A stretch of DNA of 64,000 nt from Anaspis maculata (GCA_949128115.1 OX421967.1:2098070-2162069); one strand, 5' to 3'; shown: positions 1-12,103, counted from the first letter of the stretch. Numbers and translations are program-made. The notes: generated from the sequence alone by a model not told the origin.

Positions 1-1780
1 ATCCCACCGATTTCGCTCAAATTTTGAATAGATGTTACTAAACTAATCCACTACGAAATACTCATAATAAATTAGAGAGAAGTGCAGCGGTGCAGGAATT
101 TACTGATCTTAAAAACTTCTGAATTACAAAATACCTAAATCGAACCCATCACATTCTAAGAATGAATGAATGTTGAGATGTTGTATTGAATAAAACTGGA
201 GAAAGTCGATTTTTGTAACACTTTATTCGAACATCCAACTAGGTACTACACTTGAAACTTTATGGAACCTCAGACGATACAATTTATGCTTATGTCAAAA
301 CTATTCATAAGGCATCGAATATTAATAGTTGAAGCACAATAAATTATTGATGTTCATGTTGTTCTGATGGCTGGGGTAACTTTGGCGGCTCCGGTAGCTT
401 TCTCGAAATTTCTTGCTCTGCAATCGGCTGGACGTTTTCTTCCTCCGGTTTAGTTCATGCTAAGTTTGTTCTTTGAGAATCTAAAAATAAGAATGACTTA
501 TTGCTCACAAATGTTTAGGTGGATATCGACAGTGTTTACCTAGGTGCATACCTGGCAAAAATCTGAAATTCGCAGGCCTCCATGGCTTAGCTGGACACTG
601 GGCAATATATCACAAGCCGAAGCGCTGGGACAGGTGGTCGATTTTACATTATCAAGGTTCCTCGTTGTGGCTGCGGTTGTTGCCCACCCTCTAAACAGTA
701 AATTAGTAATGTAGAAAGTAAGTAAATGGGTAAGACTTCACAAACCTGATGAAAATTGTAACCAACAAAAGTCGAAGAGGGCACTTTTGTAGTTGACAGT
801 TGTTGACTCGACGACCCGTCAAAATGACACGTCATGCTGCTTGCCTACCCACTTGATATCAGCACATATCGGGGTGCAGCGGGGGTGCAGCTGATGAATT
901 CGAACAGGATTCAATTTGTGAATTGCTGGCGCCATTCACATTAGTAAAATTAAGGAATAATGAAGCTCTGTAAGTGCAAATCATAAAATAACTCATAAGT
1001 TTACAATAACCGTCTTCAAACGAAAGTTATACAAGATTTTGTCGTTCTTACATCTCACCTCCATGGAGTTGCGGCCCGTAAAGATATAAGAGAGTTGCCT
1101 CACACCTATTGTTGGTGCGTAGGACATGACTGCGGTCGGCCCTGCAAGTGCGAATTTTCGCAATAGGAAGGTTTTTAAGTGTAGGGAGAAGTAGGCGTTT
1201 TTCATATAGGCATTCGAAAATTTGCTTTGCCGTTAACTTCACATTGACAGTTTTGGAACCAAATTTTAACCATAAATTCCCTAACCGTGCGATCGCCTCA
1301 CTTTACACACGGCTATCCGTGTGTAAAGATCAACTTACTAGAATTGTTAGTCATGTGCTATTGGTAACTTACGATAGTGGTCGTAGATAAAAGTAACGGA
1401 CGTAAGTACGTAAATACTTAAGGATATTATAGCTCTTCAAAGTTGAAAATAAATTACCTTTTTTCGACTAATTTTTGAGTCGTTAGACCGATGTTGCGTT
1501 TCTTGAAGAAATACAATTTTGCGTGTCGACTTTTTTTTTTACCGACATTTGTTTTGTTCAATGGTTTGCTGTATGACACATAGCGCCAGTAATTTTCTTT
1601 TTGATCCGTTCATGACTTCGTCTTCATCAACTATCCAAAGAACTGCGCTCGCCAACCCAGTTCGCCAACACGGTTCGCCAGTGTATGGGCAAAGCAATAA
1701 AACCCGCCAACCTGACAGCCAACACGGACCAACCGGGTTTGCCAACCGGGTTCCCTAGTGAATGGGCACCTTTACATTGA
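1..1780. other. gene-poor stretch
   Basis: No convincing complete gene is visible. On the minus strand a short open stretch (about 350-440) encodes an acidic, Pro/Gln-rich C-terminal-looking peptide (EQEISRKLPEPPKLPQPSEQ), followed by a stop and an AATAAA on the minus strand near 226. It could be a terminal exon but I cannot connect it to upstream exons. A perfect 11 bp stem with a 4-base loop lies at 1302-1327. Imprecise repeats of CGCCAACACGGTTCGCCA type lie near 1650-1760. Confidence 0.4.
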
Positions 1781-1789
1781 ATAAGAAGA

Positions 1790-1888
1790 TGCGCACAAAG
1801 ATGCGCTGTATTGTAACAAAATGGTGTAACTTTATCGTGCTTCCAGTATCTACATCGGTCGAATCTATGTCATCTACTCACGAATCAG
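1790..1888 (+). promoter_or_regulatory. candidate promoter and noncoding exon 1 of the zinc-finger pseudogene at 1992
   Basis: This segment shares blocks with the sequence upstream of the intact gene at 21424: a GCGCACA..TGCGCTGTA block, an A-rich AAAATGG block and an ACATCGGT block, in the same order. It ends in a consensus 5' splice site, ATCAG|GTAGGT. A conserved acceptor (AG at 1981-1982) lies 93 bases further on, immediately before the start codon. The simplest reading is a promoter, a short untranslated exon and a small intron retained in two paralogues. The transcription start is not defined. Confidence 0.45.
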
Positions 1889-1991
1889 GTAGGTACACAC
1901 GTACCTAATATTCGAATCCCATTGAAATACGTAACAGTGAGTGAATCTCTACTGGATTTGTTACTAACATTGGCAATTCCAGCTCACAGTC

Positions 1992-3367
1992 ATGGAAGAG
2001 ATTAATTGGTGTCAACAATGTTCATATGGGTTCGAACTGAAGTTTCAACTAGAACACTACATTCGATGGGCTCATAGAAGTGTTTACGCAGCTGAACTGT
2101 TCCATGCCATCGTTGAGCCCGAGCAGTTTTCGTGCATTCATTGCGAGTTCAAAGGTTATTACAGATGGGACTTTTACGAACACTTTAAACTCAAAACATC
2201 ACGCCAGGATCATCGAAGTCGACGTCGAAGAAAGCACATTTTGCAATGAAGAATCTCATAAATTTCTTTGCAATAATTATTGCCAATTCAGGTCCGATTC
2301 CACGTTGCTCCTGGTGAAACACACGGATTCCCATAGATTAGCGGCGCAACTTGCAACACCACATGCCAGTGCAGTTGACCTTGACAGGGATTTTCCGTGT
2401 TCTGGGTATTTGAGCAAACCCAAACGGAAGAAAAACTTGAACAAGGACATGCCAAGTAATGCTTCTCATGAAGAAATGAAATGGCTTAAATGTGCAAAGT
2501 TTTCATTTGAAAGCAAACGCAAGTGCCATTTGAAAGAGCATACGCTGCAACATGCTGCCGCTGAAGACATAAATTGGCTTCAATGTTCAATGTGTTCTTA
2601 TAAAACGAAATGGAGAGGGACTTTGAGAACTCACATGTTGAAACATGCTGCTGCCGAAGACATCGTTTGGTTTCAATGTGCGAAGTGTTCTCATAAGACC
2701 AAGTATAATACGGATTTGACAAAACACATGTTGAAACATGCTCCGGTTTCAATGTGCCAGGTGTTCGCATAAAGGCAAAAGAGAAATGCAACATACTGCC
2801 GGTGAAAACATGAACTGGCTTCAATGTTCAATGTGTTCTTATAAAACCAATGGGAGAGAGAGCTTGAAAATCAACATGTTTAGACATTCTGTTGCCGAAG
2901 ACATCGGTTGGGTTCAATGTGAGAAGTGTTCATATAAGACCAAATATAATTCCGGCCTGAAAAAACACATGCTGACACATGCTGCCGCTGAAGACATCAT
3001 TTGGTTCCAATGTGCAAATTGCGCATTCAAAACCAAACATAAAAAAGCTTTGAAGACGCACATGTTAAAACACGCTTCAGCTGAAGACATCGTTTGGTTC
3101 CATTGTGCCAAGTGCTCGTATAAAGCCAACCAGAAACGGTTCTTGAGAATGCACATGTTGACACATGCTGCCGCTGAAGACATTGTTTGGTTTTACTGTA
3201 CGGAATGTTCATATAAATCTAAATATGATAAGAACCTGAAGAACCATTATAAGTGGCAACATGGTGCTGCCGAAGACATCGTTTGGTTCGACTGTGCCAA
3301 GTGTTCGTATAGAGGCAAACGACAGTCGAATTTGAAGGCGCATGTGACACGTATGCATCCCGATTGA
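1992..3367 (+). pseudogene. C2H2 zinc-finger pseudogene, subfamily 1
   Basis: The start ATG follows a splice acceptor and the conserved CTCACAGTC leader. The N-terminal cassette begins intact (first finger, residues 7-28; second finger present). Compared with its paralogues there is a one-base insertion in an A run around 2199-2203, which shifts the frame into a stop at 2247. The cassette's third finger and three array fingers continue in the next frame to a stop at 2770. Around 2740-2790 parts of two fingers are deleted and the frame changes again; from about 2738 six further fingers run to the TGA at 3365-3367 with the normal family ending (HVTRMHPD). One array finger has its second Cys replaced by Phe. 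With two frame breaks and finger deletions this is a decayed gene; one frameshift alone could have been assembly error. A poly(A) signal follows at 3585. Confidence 0.85.
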
Positions 3368-3584
3368 GCGACGGTGATCAAGTAGACTACCAGCCAGCCC
3401 ATTTTTAACGGGTATAGATGCATCCATTTAGGAAATAACTGATTGGGTTGCTAAACAAAGAATACTCTTGAGAATACTTATCAATATCATAACACGACTC
3501 AAATCTGTGCAAATTAGATTTATGAAATATAAAATATTGTTAAAATATAAATAGCTTAAATACAATTTACTGAATGAAGAAATC

Positions 3585-3590
3585 AATAAA
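3585..3590 (+). terminator. AATAAA polyadenylation signal
   Basis: Canonical AATAAA lies 218 bases after the stop of the zinc-finger pseudogene at 1992-3367, on the same strand, in an A/T-rich context. Confidence 0.45.
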
Positions 3591-3856
3591 TAATTCAATT
3601 ATTATATATAACCAGTAGTACTTGTGAGTATATATGCACTCGCTGTGCCAATGGGCTCAAACCAAAGAAGATTCTTGTAGCTCTTGAAAGAGACCTAAAT
3701 GGCCAGATTCTGTCAAGGAATAAACCCATGCATGCACAGCGATTGATTTCGCAACGCTTATTCAACAAATTCAACTCCGTTCTTGATGTGTAAGATGACA
3801 ATAAACGATTAATATATGTACAAGAGTAACATTATCTAATGTTATGATCGATGTCT

Positions 3857-5578
3857 TCAGCAGGTGGTATGTTTCGAAAGGTGAGTTTTCAAATTCGATT
3901 TCTGTTTGGTTCTAAATGAACACTCAGCACATTGGAACCAATCGATGTCTTCAGCTGCGGCATGTTTCAACATATGACTCTTCAAACTGTTCTTGAATTT
4001 GGTTTTATATAAACACTCAGCACATTGATACCAATTGATGTCTTCAGCGCTGGCGTGCGTAGCCAGCAAGTGCATAGTTAATCCAGACTTTCGTTTTGCT
4101 TTATACGAACACTTCTCGCATTGGAACCAAACGATCTCTTCAGCGGCAGCATGCTTCAACATGTGGGACTTCAAATTCATTTTCAGGGTTGTTTTATACG
4201 AACACTTCGCACAATGGAACCAGACAATGTCTTCAGCGGCGGCATGATTCAACATGTGCGTTTTCAAGTTCCTTTCATGTTTGCTTTTATACGGACACTC
4301 CGCACATTGAAACCAGACAATGTCTTCAGCGGCAGCATGTTTCAACAAGTGCGTTTTCAACTGGTACTTGTGTTTAACTTTGAATGAACACTTCGAACAC
4401 TGAAACCAAATGATGTCTTCAGTGGCAGCATGTTGTAACATGTGCCTTTTCAAATGTACTTTTTGTGGGCTTTTATACGAACACTTGGCACATCGAAACC
4501 AAACAATGTCTTCATTGCCTTCAGCGATGGCATGCTTGAACATGTGCCGTCTCAAATTTCTTTTACGTGGGCTTTTATACGGACACTTTGCGCATCGAAA
4601 CCAAACAAGGTCTTCACTGTTTTCAACGACGGCATGTTTCACCATGTGCATTTTCAAAAGTCTTTCACGTGGGCTGTTATACGGACACTTGGTACATCGA
4701 AACCAAACAGTTTCGTTGTCTTCAACGACACTATGATGAAACATGTGCTCCTTCAAATTGGTACTGAACTTGGATCTATACGAACACTTTGCGCATTGGA
4801 ACCAATCGATGTCTTCATCGGCAGCATGTGTCAACATGTGTCTTTTCAGTGCCTGCTTTCGTCGGCCTTTATACGAACACTCCGCACAGTGAAACCGTTT
4901 GGTTTCTTTGGCGCCTCCTGCATGTTTCAACAACACGTGCGTCTTCAAGCTGAACACGCGCTTGGCTCTATACGAACAGTTTGCACATTGGAACCAATCG
5001 ATGTCTCCAGCTGCAGCATGCTTCAACATGTGCATTTTCAAATTAGATTTCCATTTGCTTTCATACGGACACTGTGCGCATTTGAACCATTCAATCTCTT
5101 CATGGAAATCATGAATTGGCATATGCTCAATTTTCAAATTTTCTATTCGGTTGCGTTTGCTCCAACATTCAGTGGGATGCAGGAAGTCTTCAACATCGTC
5201 AGCTGGAGTGACGTGGGGCGGTACAAGTATAGATGCCAACCGGTGAGATGCCGTGTGTTTCACCAGAAGCAAAGCGGAATCGCATCTGAATCGGCAACGA
5301 TTGCAGAAAAATTTAGGAGACTCTTCATTACAAAATGAGCTTTGTTCAATGTCGATATCGATCCTGCAGTGATGCTCGTGTTTGCAGTGTTCGTACAAGA
5401 CCCACTTGTAATAACCTTCGAATTCGCAACAAATGCACGAAAACTGCTCGGGTTCGACGATGGCATGGAACAATTCTGCCGCGTTAACATTTCTATGGGC
5501 CCTTTGAACGTGGTTTTCTAGTTGAAACTTGCTTTCAAATTCATATGAACACTGTTGACACTGACGTATCTCCTCCAT
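3857..5578 (-). CDS. C2H2 zinc-finger protein, 16 fingers, subfamily 1
   Basis: Predicted 573-residue protein, presumably a nuclear DNA-binding protein; targets unknown. The frame stays open 52 codons further upstream, but the chosen start (5578) is the MEE Met shared by paralogues, and it lies just after an acceptor (ATTCCAG|ATCGTCAGTC, AG at 5589-5590) identical to that of the gene at 34765. Residues about 7-112 form the family cassette of three fingers. After a basic, divergent hinge come 13 array fingers, each CX2C-X12-HX3-4H, with the ten-residue linker AAAEDIVWFQ or a variant. Three consecutive fingers (array 5-7) have the variant S-P-R/Q instead of T-K after the second Cys and longer linkers with extra Glu/Asn, suggesting local duplication. 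The protein ends HTTC inside a linker: the DNA reads as a one-base insertion relative to the AAAEDID linker, so the present C-terminus is probably secondary. Its long antisense open frame is a shadow of the repeats. Confidence 0.85.
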   Translation of the reverse strand: MEEIRQCQQCSYEFESKFQLENHVQRAHRNVNAAELFHAIVEPEQFSCICCEFEGYYKWVLYEHCKHEHHCRIDIDIEQSSFCNEESPKFFCNRCRFRCDSALLLVKHTASHRLASILVPPHVTPADDVEDFLHPTECWSKRNRIENLKIEHMPIHDFHEEIEWFKCAQCPYESKWKSNLKMHMLKHAAAGDIDWFQCANCSYRAKRVFSLKTHVLLKHAGGAKETKRFHCAECSYKGRRKQALKRHMLTHAADEDIDWFQCAKCSYRSKFSTNLKEHMFHHSVVEDNETVWFRCTKCPYNSPRERLLKMHMVKHAVVENSEDLVWFRCAKCPYKSPRKRNLRRHMFKHAIAEGNEDIVWFRCAKCSYKSPQKVHLKRHMLQHAATEDIIWFQCSKCSFKVKHKYQLKTHLLKHAAAEDIVWFQCAECPYKSKHERNLKTHMLNHAAAEDIVWFHCAKCSYKTTLKMNLKSHMLKHAAAEEIVWFQCEKCSYKAKRKSGLTMHLLATHASAEDINWYQCAECLYKTKFKNSLKSHMLKHAAAEDIDWFQCAECSFRTKQKSNLKTHLSKHTTC

Positions 5579-5734
5579 GACTGACGATCTGGAATACCTA
5601 GCTGTTATTTCGGTCGAATTTTCCTTCAATCTTTCAACTGCTTCCAACTTACCTACTTCAGGGGCCAGGGGACGTTTATTCTGCCCTGGAAATGTTATAG
5701 TTTCAACAGTATAACGTTGTAAACACGATTGCAT

Positions 5735-6260
5735 TCTGGATAAAGAGACGCCATTTACGTTGTTCGTAGGTTGTTTGGGAGAATACCACGCAGTCGCAGA
5801 AAGTCACATTCTTTCAACATTCACCCATTGGCGTAGGTATACTCACAAAAGTCTTTTTCGAGCGAGTAACTTTTTACCAGTTGGTTACCAGCGGTTGACA
5901 TTAGATTGACATATACCTAGAGTGCTTTCTGCACTCTTCGTAATCAACTTCAACTAGCTAATTTGTCTGCAACTGCAGAGCCTCCTTGAAATCTTCCCGA
6001 GTAACTTGTCTTGCTACTCAGAGGAGCCCTAGTCTTTCCGTCTCTCGTAGATTTCATCAGTTTAACATTGGCTTTCTTATCTACAACTGCAGAGTCCCCT
6101 TTAGAAGTTCTCCTATCTACGTCAATTTTGTCTTTTTACCTTGAAGCCCTAACGCACCTTTGCCCTTTGGAGGGTGCTAGGGCAATGCGTTCCGCAGAAA
6201 ATTGGTCCCAAAAGACGCCGCAAGAGGAACTACAAGAAAAAACTACCTCTAAGGCTTCGG
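5735..6260. other. no supported gene
   Basis: The stretch lies upstream of the zinc-finger gene at 3857-5578 and may hold its first exon and promoter, which I cannot place. A short minus-strand open stretch ends at 5950 and contains two copies of a G-S-A-V-x-D-K motif. It has no recognisable family and no clear start or splice signals. Confidence 0.3.
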
Positions 6261-6269
6261 AACGTAAGG

Positions 6270-7650
6270 AGGCCTAAAAACATGGGGAGACAAGGAAGGA
6301 GGCTCAATGAAGGGTTCTTACTCGGGTTCTTAAAACCATTAGAAAATACAAGGGGTTGCGGTAGAACTCCAAAAATCACCCATCAAAAATGCGAGGGGGC
6401 TCAGCAGGGTTTCAAACGATATTGAAGATACAAGGGGGCCCAATGGAACTTTATACATATAAAAAATGAAGGCAAAACGGGGGCTTACTGTCACTCTGAA
6501 AGCCAATGGAAACATAAGTGGGTTAACTGGGACTCCCTGGGTACTACAATTGAGAATACAAGGGGCCCTATAGGTCTCCTGATATCACATGAAGGCATGA
6601 GGTGCTTACAATTGCTTCGAAAGCTACGCAAAAATTTAGGAAGTTCAGCAGAGCTCCGCAGGCTCCAAAAGACGTTGAAGAAATAAGTGGGCCCGATGAA
6701 GCTCTGGATAACTCAAAAAGGTAACAGGAGGCTTAGTGGAATTTTGGTAGACATGAAAAACATAAAGGGACTAACTACGGCTCCAAACTACATTTGCGGA
6801 CACAAGGAAGTCCGATAGAGCTCCGTATATCACATAAAGGCACAAGGAACTTACACTAGAGCTGATAGCAATGCAAGAAGACACAAGATGGCTTTCCGGA
6901 ATTCCGGAAATTACGAAAAAACTCGAGGGGACTTATTAGTCGCTAGGGCTTCAACTACAATTGAGGACCCAAGGGAGCCCGAAAGGACTCCGAATGACAC
7001 GACGGCACAAATGTGATCACCCACCATGCTCTGCAAGTAATGGAAATTGCAGGGGGCTCAGCAGAGCTCCAAGTCACATTGAAAACACAATAAGGGGGCC
7101 CAATGAGGCCTGAATAACACATGATGGCGAAATAGGGCTTGGTGGAATTCTGGAAGCCATGAAACGGATAAGGGGGCTCATTAGGGCTCTAAATTATACT
7201 TGAAGATACAAGGGGGTCCGATGCAAAGGGACTCAGCAGAGCTTCAAACGGTACTGAAGACACGAGGGCCCCAATGGAGCTCTGTATAACAAAATAACGC
7301 AAAATGGAGCTGACTGGTATCTACTCCGACTGCCATGACAAAACAAGAAGGGGTACCACAGGGTTTCAACTACACCAGAAGAAGAAGACACAGTGGTGGC
7401 TCGATAGGCCTCCGAACATGACATGACGGCACAACGCTGCTTGTTGCTGCGGAAGTCACGGAAAATGCAAGATGGCTCGGCAGGGCTTCAAATTAGATTG
7501 GAGACAGAATAAGGGGAGCCCAAGAGAGCTTTTGATAACACAGGACTGCAAAAGGGGCCTTACTGGAAGTCTGAAGGCTATGAAAAGTGATCCTTCTGGC
7601 GACAGTTTTCGGCAAAGCAGCAGCAGTCCACCATCACTCAGAAGAAACAT
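6270..7650 (+). repeat. degenerate tandem satellite, about 120-130 bp unit
   Basis: Blocks such as GGGGGCTCAGCAGGG, TTCAAAC..ATTGAAGA, ACAAGGGGGCCCAATGGAG and CTGTATAACA..AAATGAGGCA recur in the same order every roughly 120-130 bases, with heavy divergence. The array abuts the 3' end of the minus-strand LINE. The same family reappears in opposite orientation at 14850-15830. No coding potential is supported. Confidence 0.75.
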
Positions 7651-8273
7651 TATGCTTCGGCTTCTCTTTGCGAAGAGAACTTTCTCCCATTCCGGTTAGC
7701 CCATACCGGAAGACAATAAGACATGATACTGACAATGAGTGAGTCGTATAGCTGCATTCTTGCTTTCCAGCTGTTTATTTTTGATTTAGCCATTATTGAT
7801 ATGACGGAGCCTAGGTATATTGCTTGTTTTGCCTTACTAACCGTATTTTGAGACATACTGAGAAAGAGCGAAGATAAAGAAAAAGTTGTGCCAAGATAAT
7901 TTAACTCATTTACCACTCCAAGCAATTGTTGATTATAATAAAATCTGTGGCTGGGTTTTTGTTGTGTTTACCGTTAATTTATTTAGCTCACTATATTGTT
8001 CTGAAGTCTTCAGTTTGCGTTGAAGGTCTACCGCAGAGTGTCCCAAAATGACAAGATCATCAGCGTTTAACATCAGTAGAACATCTGTCTGATGATCTAT
8101 TGCCACCCCATGAAAGTTTTTCTCTCTAAAGAAGCTGTCGATATCAGAAAGAAACAGAGAGAACAATTTCGGATTCAGTGTATCTCCCTGCAGCACTCCC
8201 TCTGAAACCACGAATTTCTTTGTGTATCCAGTTTTGGATTTCACCTGAAAAGATGCATTCAAGTACACGCGCC

Positions 8274-9740
8274 CATAGACAAGGACAAAAGTAGAAGAGG
8301 CAAGATACCTGCGCGGCTGTGTAATTTGTAGGCCGGCCATTTTGATTACATAACGGTTTTTCCTGGCGGCAATTTTAATTATGACAGGTGGGTGACAGTA
8401 CTGACAGTGTACTTGATGACAGCTACGAAGTTTTAGGTTAGACTGATTTGTTGTGATCGAACTTTTCTCGGCGCCGATATTTGGTTTTGTGAAAAGATAA
8501 CAATATAATTGAATGTTGAGGGTTATTCAGTGTTCGTTTCCACGAATTCTACTTCATAACCAGATATTATATTCCTGGGATGCATTGCATAAATAATGCA
8601 TTGTCGAGTGCATTGTACTTGATGAATTATTGTCAAGAAATGGAGAATGATGTCCGCAGTTTTATCTCCACTTAGAAGCTGTGAAACAGATATCGAGGCC
8701 TCTGTGTGAAGTGTTCGTTTTGCGATTTTTCCTGTGTGATAAAGTTTGATCGAACCTGATCGAACTTAGCAAATGCATCAATAAAGGGTGTCTTGTTATA
8801 CCTATCAAAATTTGCAAGAACATCAAGCAATTGATGAACCCAGAGATGAGAAGATATCCTTTCATACGTAACGCTGAATTTGAATAATCAAATTCCACTC
8901 CGGTAACTAAATTTTGTTTTTAGTTTTCCACGGGGTGATGGGCTTCGATTGTGGCTCGAGACAATTGAAATGATGAAGAAATAGCTTGGAAACGTCTTAT
9001 GAGAAAGGCTTAGTGCTGCTGATTTGTTCGAGGCATTTCGAAGTACCTAATGTAAATAAAATTTTATCCACACTCCCAGGACCCGAGCCAGAACCTCGTT
9101 TCGCACAATGACATTTTGGAACACCACAATTTTATCTTAAGGGAAAGTGCTCGTAAGATGCTATTTGAAAATAAGATTAGGTGCAAAATCTAGCAAAAAA
9201 AACGTGAAGCGAAGAACTGATTCAGTGTAGGTAATGTTCAACAAACACTTTCCAAACTTGTAATATTTTATCTCAAGTAAAACATTGAATATTTTTCTTG
9301 AAATTTTATTCTGTAGCTCAAATCAAGCACATGTCGTGGGCCTTATGCCCATACGTCTATGGCCCATAGGTACTCACAGTCGGTCTCCGATTTAAGCACA
9401 ATCCAACTATGGCAACAATTGTTATAATTGTCCGAAGGACTTGAGAGATGCGAAGTCGGAGATCGAGCGAAGTATTGACTACGAGTATGAGGATTAGTCA
9501 AGGCCGTGAGCAGAAATTCTTGAGTTATTTGTTTCGTTTACAAAGTATAACCTACAAATTGTCTCATGACTGTCATCTGTTTTGACGTCTGTTTATGATT
9601 ATGACTCGCGCGTACTCCCCCCCATTTAAATTGCCGCCTTGGAAAAGCCGTTATGACCTAAAAATGGCGGACCCCATGCGATATCGGCTGAAATGGATGC
9701 GCAGTTGTTCTTCCTTCTTCTACTTTTGTCCTTGTCTATG
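8274..9740. mobile_element. P-element-like DNA transposon inserted in the LINE reverse transcriptase
   Basis: Both ends carry a perfect 24 bp terminal inverted repeat (8274-8297 and 9717-9740) beginning CATAGACAAGGACAAAAG. Similarity continues imperfectly for about 110 bp inward, including ATAACGG...GGCGGCAATTT. The element is flanked by a perfect 8 bp target duplication CACGCGCC (8266-8273 and 9741-9748). Removing it rejoins the LINE reading (RTLRRVH before, GRVYLNASF after). Around 9020-9050 a plus-strand stretch reads LLICSRHFEVP, resembling the C-x2-H end of a THAP zinc finger, preceded by RLWLETI. THAP DNA-binding domains occur in P-element transposases, which also make 8 bp duplications. 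hAT elements make 8 bp duplications too, so the superfamily call is tentative. No intact transposase is present. Confidence 0.8.
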
Positions 9741-11140
9741 CACGCGCCTCAGAGTTCTGATGAATTTGGCACTAACACCGACTGAATACAACTTTTACCA
9801 CAGTAAATCGTGATTGATGGAGTCAAAAGCACGTTTGAAATCAATGAATGCCACGTAAACAGCTTCCTTCCCACTCTCTAACTGCAGCTGAATGGCGGTC
9901 GTCAGAGTAAAAATGTTATCACCACATCCCCCACCCTTTCTGAAACCCGACTGACACTCTGGAATGACGGAGTTCATCTCAGCCCAATCACTAATCCTGT
10001 TAGGCAAAATCTGTGTAAAAACTTTTAGTATACAATTTATAAGGGCGATGCCTCTGTAGTTGGATGGATCTGTTTTAGGGCTCTTTTTGTGTAGCACGAC
10101 CAGTATGATCTCTGATAAATTCTACGGGTAGTCTTTATCAATAATAATGCGATTGAAGTAGGTACATGAATAGAACATCCAATTCTGTGGAAGATGTTTG
10201 TAAAACTCGTAGGAAATCCCGTCTTTACCCGGACATCTACCCTCCCTACCTTGGGAAAGTGCCGCGAGAACCTCGTTCAGTGAAATGGGTTCGTCCAGAT
10301 ATTCGCTTTCCGCGTCGTAAAAATCAGAACAAGGACATATTTCGCAACTGACCGGTTTCGCAATACTATTATAAAATTCCTCCCAAACCTCCACAGGCAA
10401 GTCGGGTCTCAACGGTTTCCCCCTAAATAATCGTTTTCCAAAAAGTGGCGGAGTCTTTAGTGTCTGATAGTATTTGGAGTATGAAGTTTTCATACTGATG
10501 TCTTTTTGTCTTCAAAATTTGGCGATTCATTTTTTTACATTGAAGATATTCAGATTTTTCAGGCTGCCTTAAGTATGTAGCAAATGCTTGTTTCAGTTTT
10601 TCTTGAGTTTGCTTTTTCAGAATAAAACATTCACCGTCAAACCAAGATTTGCCATTCTTGATATGGCCTGAAGGGCGATGCATTTTACACATTCCCAGCT
10701 GGCTAGCTACATTGGTTATTGTGTTGAAAAGATTGTCTTGCAATGAGCCTGCACTTGATCTTTCACGGAGAGAGACTCCTGCGTGAGTCTCCATAGTGTG
10801 ACAGTATTGACTGGACAAACTAGCATTCCAGAGTACTGTCACAGAGGTGCCAATTCCAGCCCGGGTGTCAGCCCCACCTGCCTGGCAGGAAGAATCCCGC
10901 CCACGGTCGAGCGTGAGGAGAACTGGAAAATGGTCGGATCCCGTGAATGAGTCCATCACTTTGAGGTCCTCCACCTAATTGAGACAAGCACACGAGCACC
11001 ATGCCAGGTCTATGACGCTTTGTCCCTGTGAACCACAAAAAGTGAAATCAGCTGGGTTATCACTGTAAGTGCGACCGTTCAACAAAAAAAGGAGTTACCA
11101 TCCATGGAGTCAGCCAGACCCTCTCCCCTCCTGTTGGAGG

Positions 11141-11613
11141 TAGGGTTACCATACGTCCGGATTTACCCGGACATGTTTGGGTTTTTGAGGCGTCCGGGGA
11201 AGTCCGGCCGGGAAAGTAGATAGCGTCCGGAAAAATTAAATTATCACGCATTCATCGGGTTATTGCCTATCGGACAACGCTGGCTGGCCGTACCCAACAA
11301 CTGATTTTGCTATTCCGAATTTGGCGCATCGCCTTGCGCGCAGTAACTTATTAAAGCAGTCGTACCACCATAACCGATAATGATCAAGTCGGCAAGTCCT
11401 CAATTTATTTCTTATTTTGATCTTCCAATCCTTGTGGCACGATTTCTTTTGCTAACCTTGCAGTATGTCTCATAATTTCATAAAAAAAGGGAGAAAAAAA
11501 ATAAAAAAATAAAAAAGGTCATGCTATGTGCACCTACGTAAGTGTGTCCGGATTTTGTCCGGATTTCAAGGATTTATTGTCCTGGAAACTGGAAAAGACT
11601 TATGGTAACCCTA
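11141..11613. mobile_element. hAT-type MITE inserted in the LINE endonuclease
   Basis: Terminal inverted repeats TAGGGTTACCATA occur at both ends, with a perfect 8 bp target duplication GTTGGAGG (11133-11140 and 11614-11621). The internal 473 bp are non-coding, with CGTCCGGATTT near the left end and GTCCGGATTT near the right. The TIR start TAGGG and 8 bp duplication fit the hAT superfamily. Excising it rejoins endonuclease coding sequence of the surrounding LINE. Confidence 0.85.
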
Positions 11614-12103
11614 GTTGGAGGTTGTGTCATTGCTTTGTCTGTTTTTGTAAACATTGATATTTTCGAGTAATATATCTGACGAAATCACCCTCAAATCGGC
11701 CACACGCGCATTGGAGTCACCAAGTATGAAACGGTGTCAAGTTCCAAGGAGGGCTTAAAATATGAACAAATTATTATCACGTTCATTTCTTTCGCAGTTA
11801 TGAGACATGCCACCCACCAAGGGGACTTGTTGATCAGGGTTGATTTATAATTTGACTTGACAAACAGTACCAAACCTCCACCGGCCCTACCATGAGATTT
11901 TTCACGAATAGCACCAGCGCAGAAATATGTAAAATCAGAGAGAGCATTTGGGACTATAATATTTTAGTCAACTAGCCAAGTTTCATAAACACACAGGACA
12001 TCGATATCACAAGTTGAATTTTGAAACAAGTTTTCGGTATTATTATAGCCGTGACAATTAAAAAGACATATAACGAAACTTTCGGTGTTTTTGCTAGCAA
12101 CAG

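Noticed and set aside
4442..5338. 298-codon open frame on the plus strand opposite the 16-finger gene, and similar antisense frames at 19217-20011 and 34795-35283
   Set aside because: They are antisense shadows of repeated finger codons, with Phe/Thr/Gln-rich periodic sequence and no family similarity.
5950..6138. Minus-strand open stretch with a duplicated GSAV.DK motif upstream of the zinc-finger gene
   Set aside because: No start, no splice signals that join it to the gene at 5578, and it ends in its own stop. Probably chance or old repeat.
6011..7700. Several 60-90 codon frames in the satellite
   Set aside because: Composition follows the tandem repeat and frames are not conserved between units.
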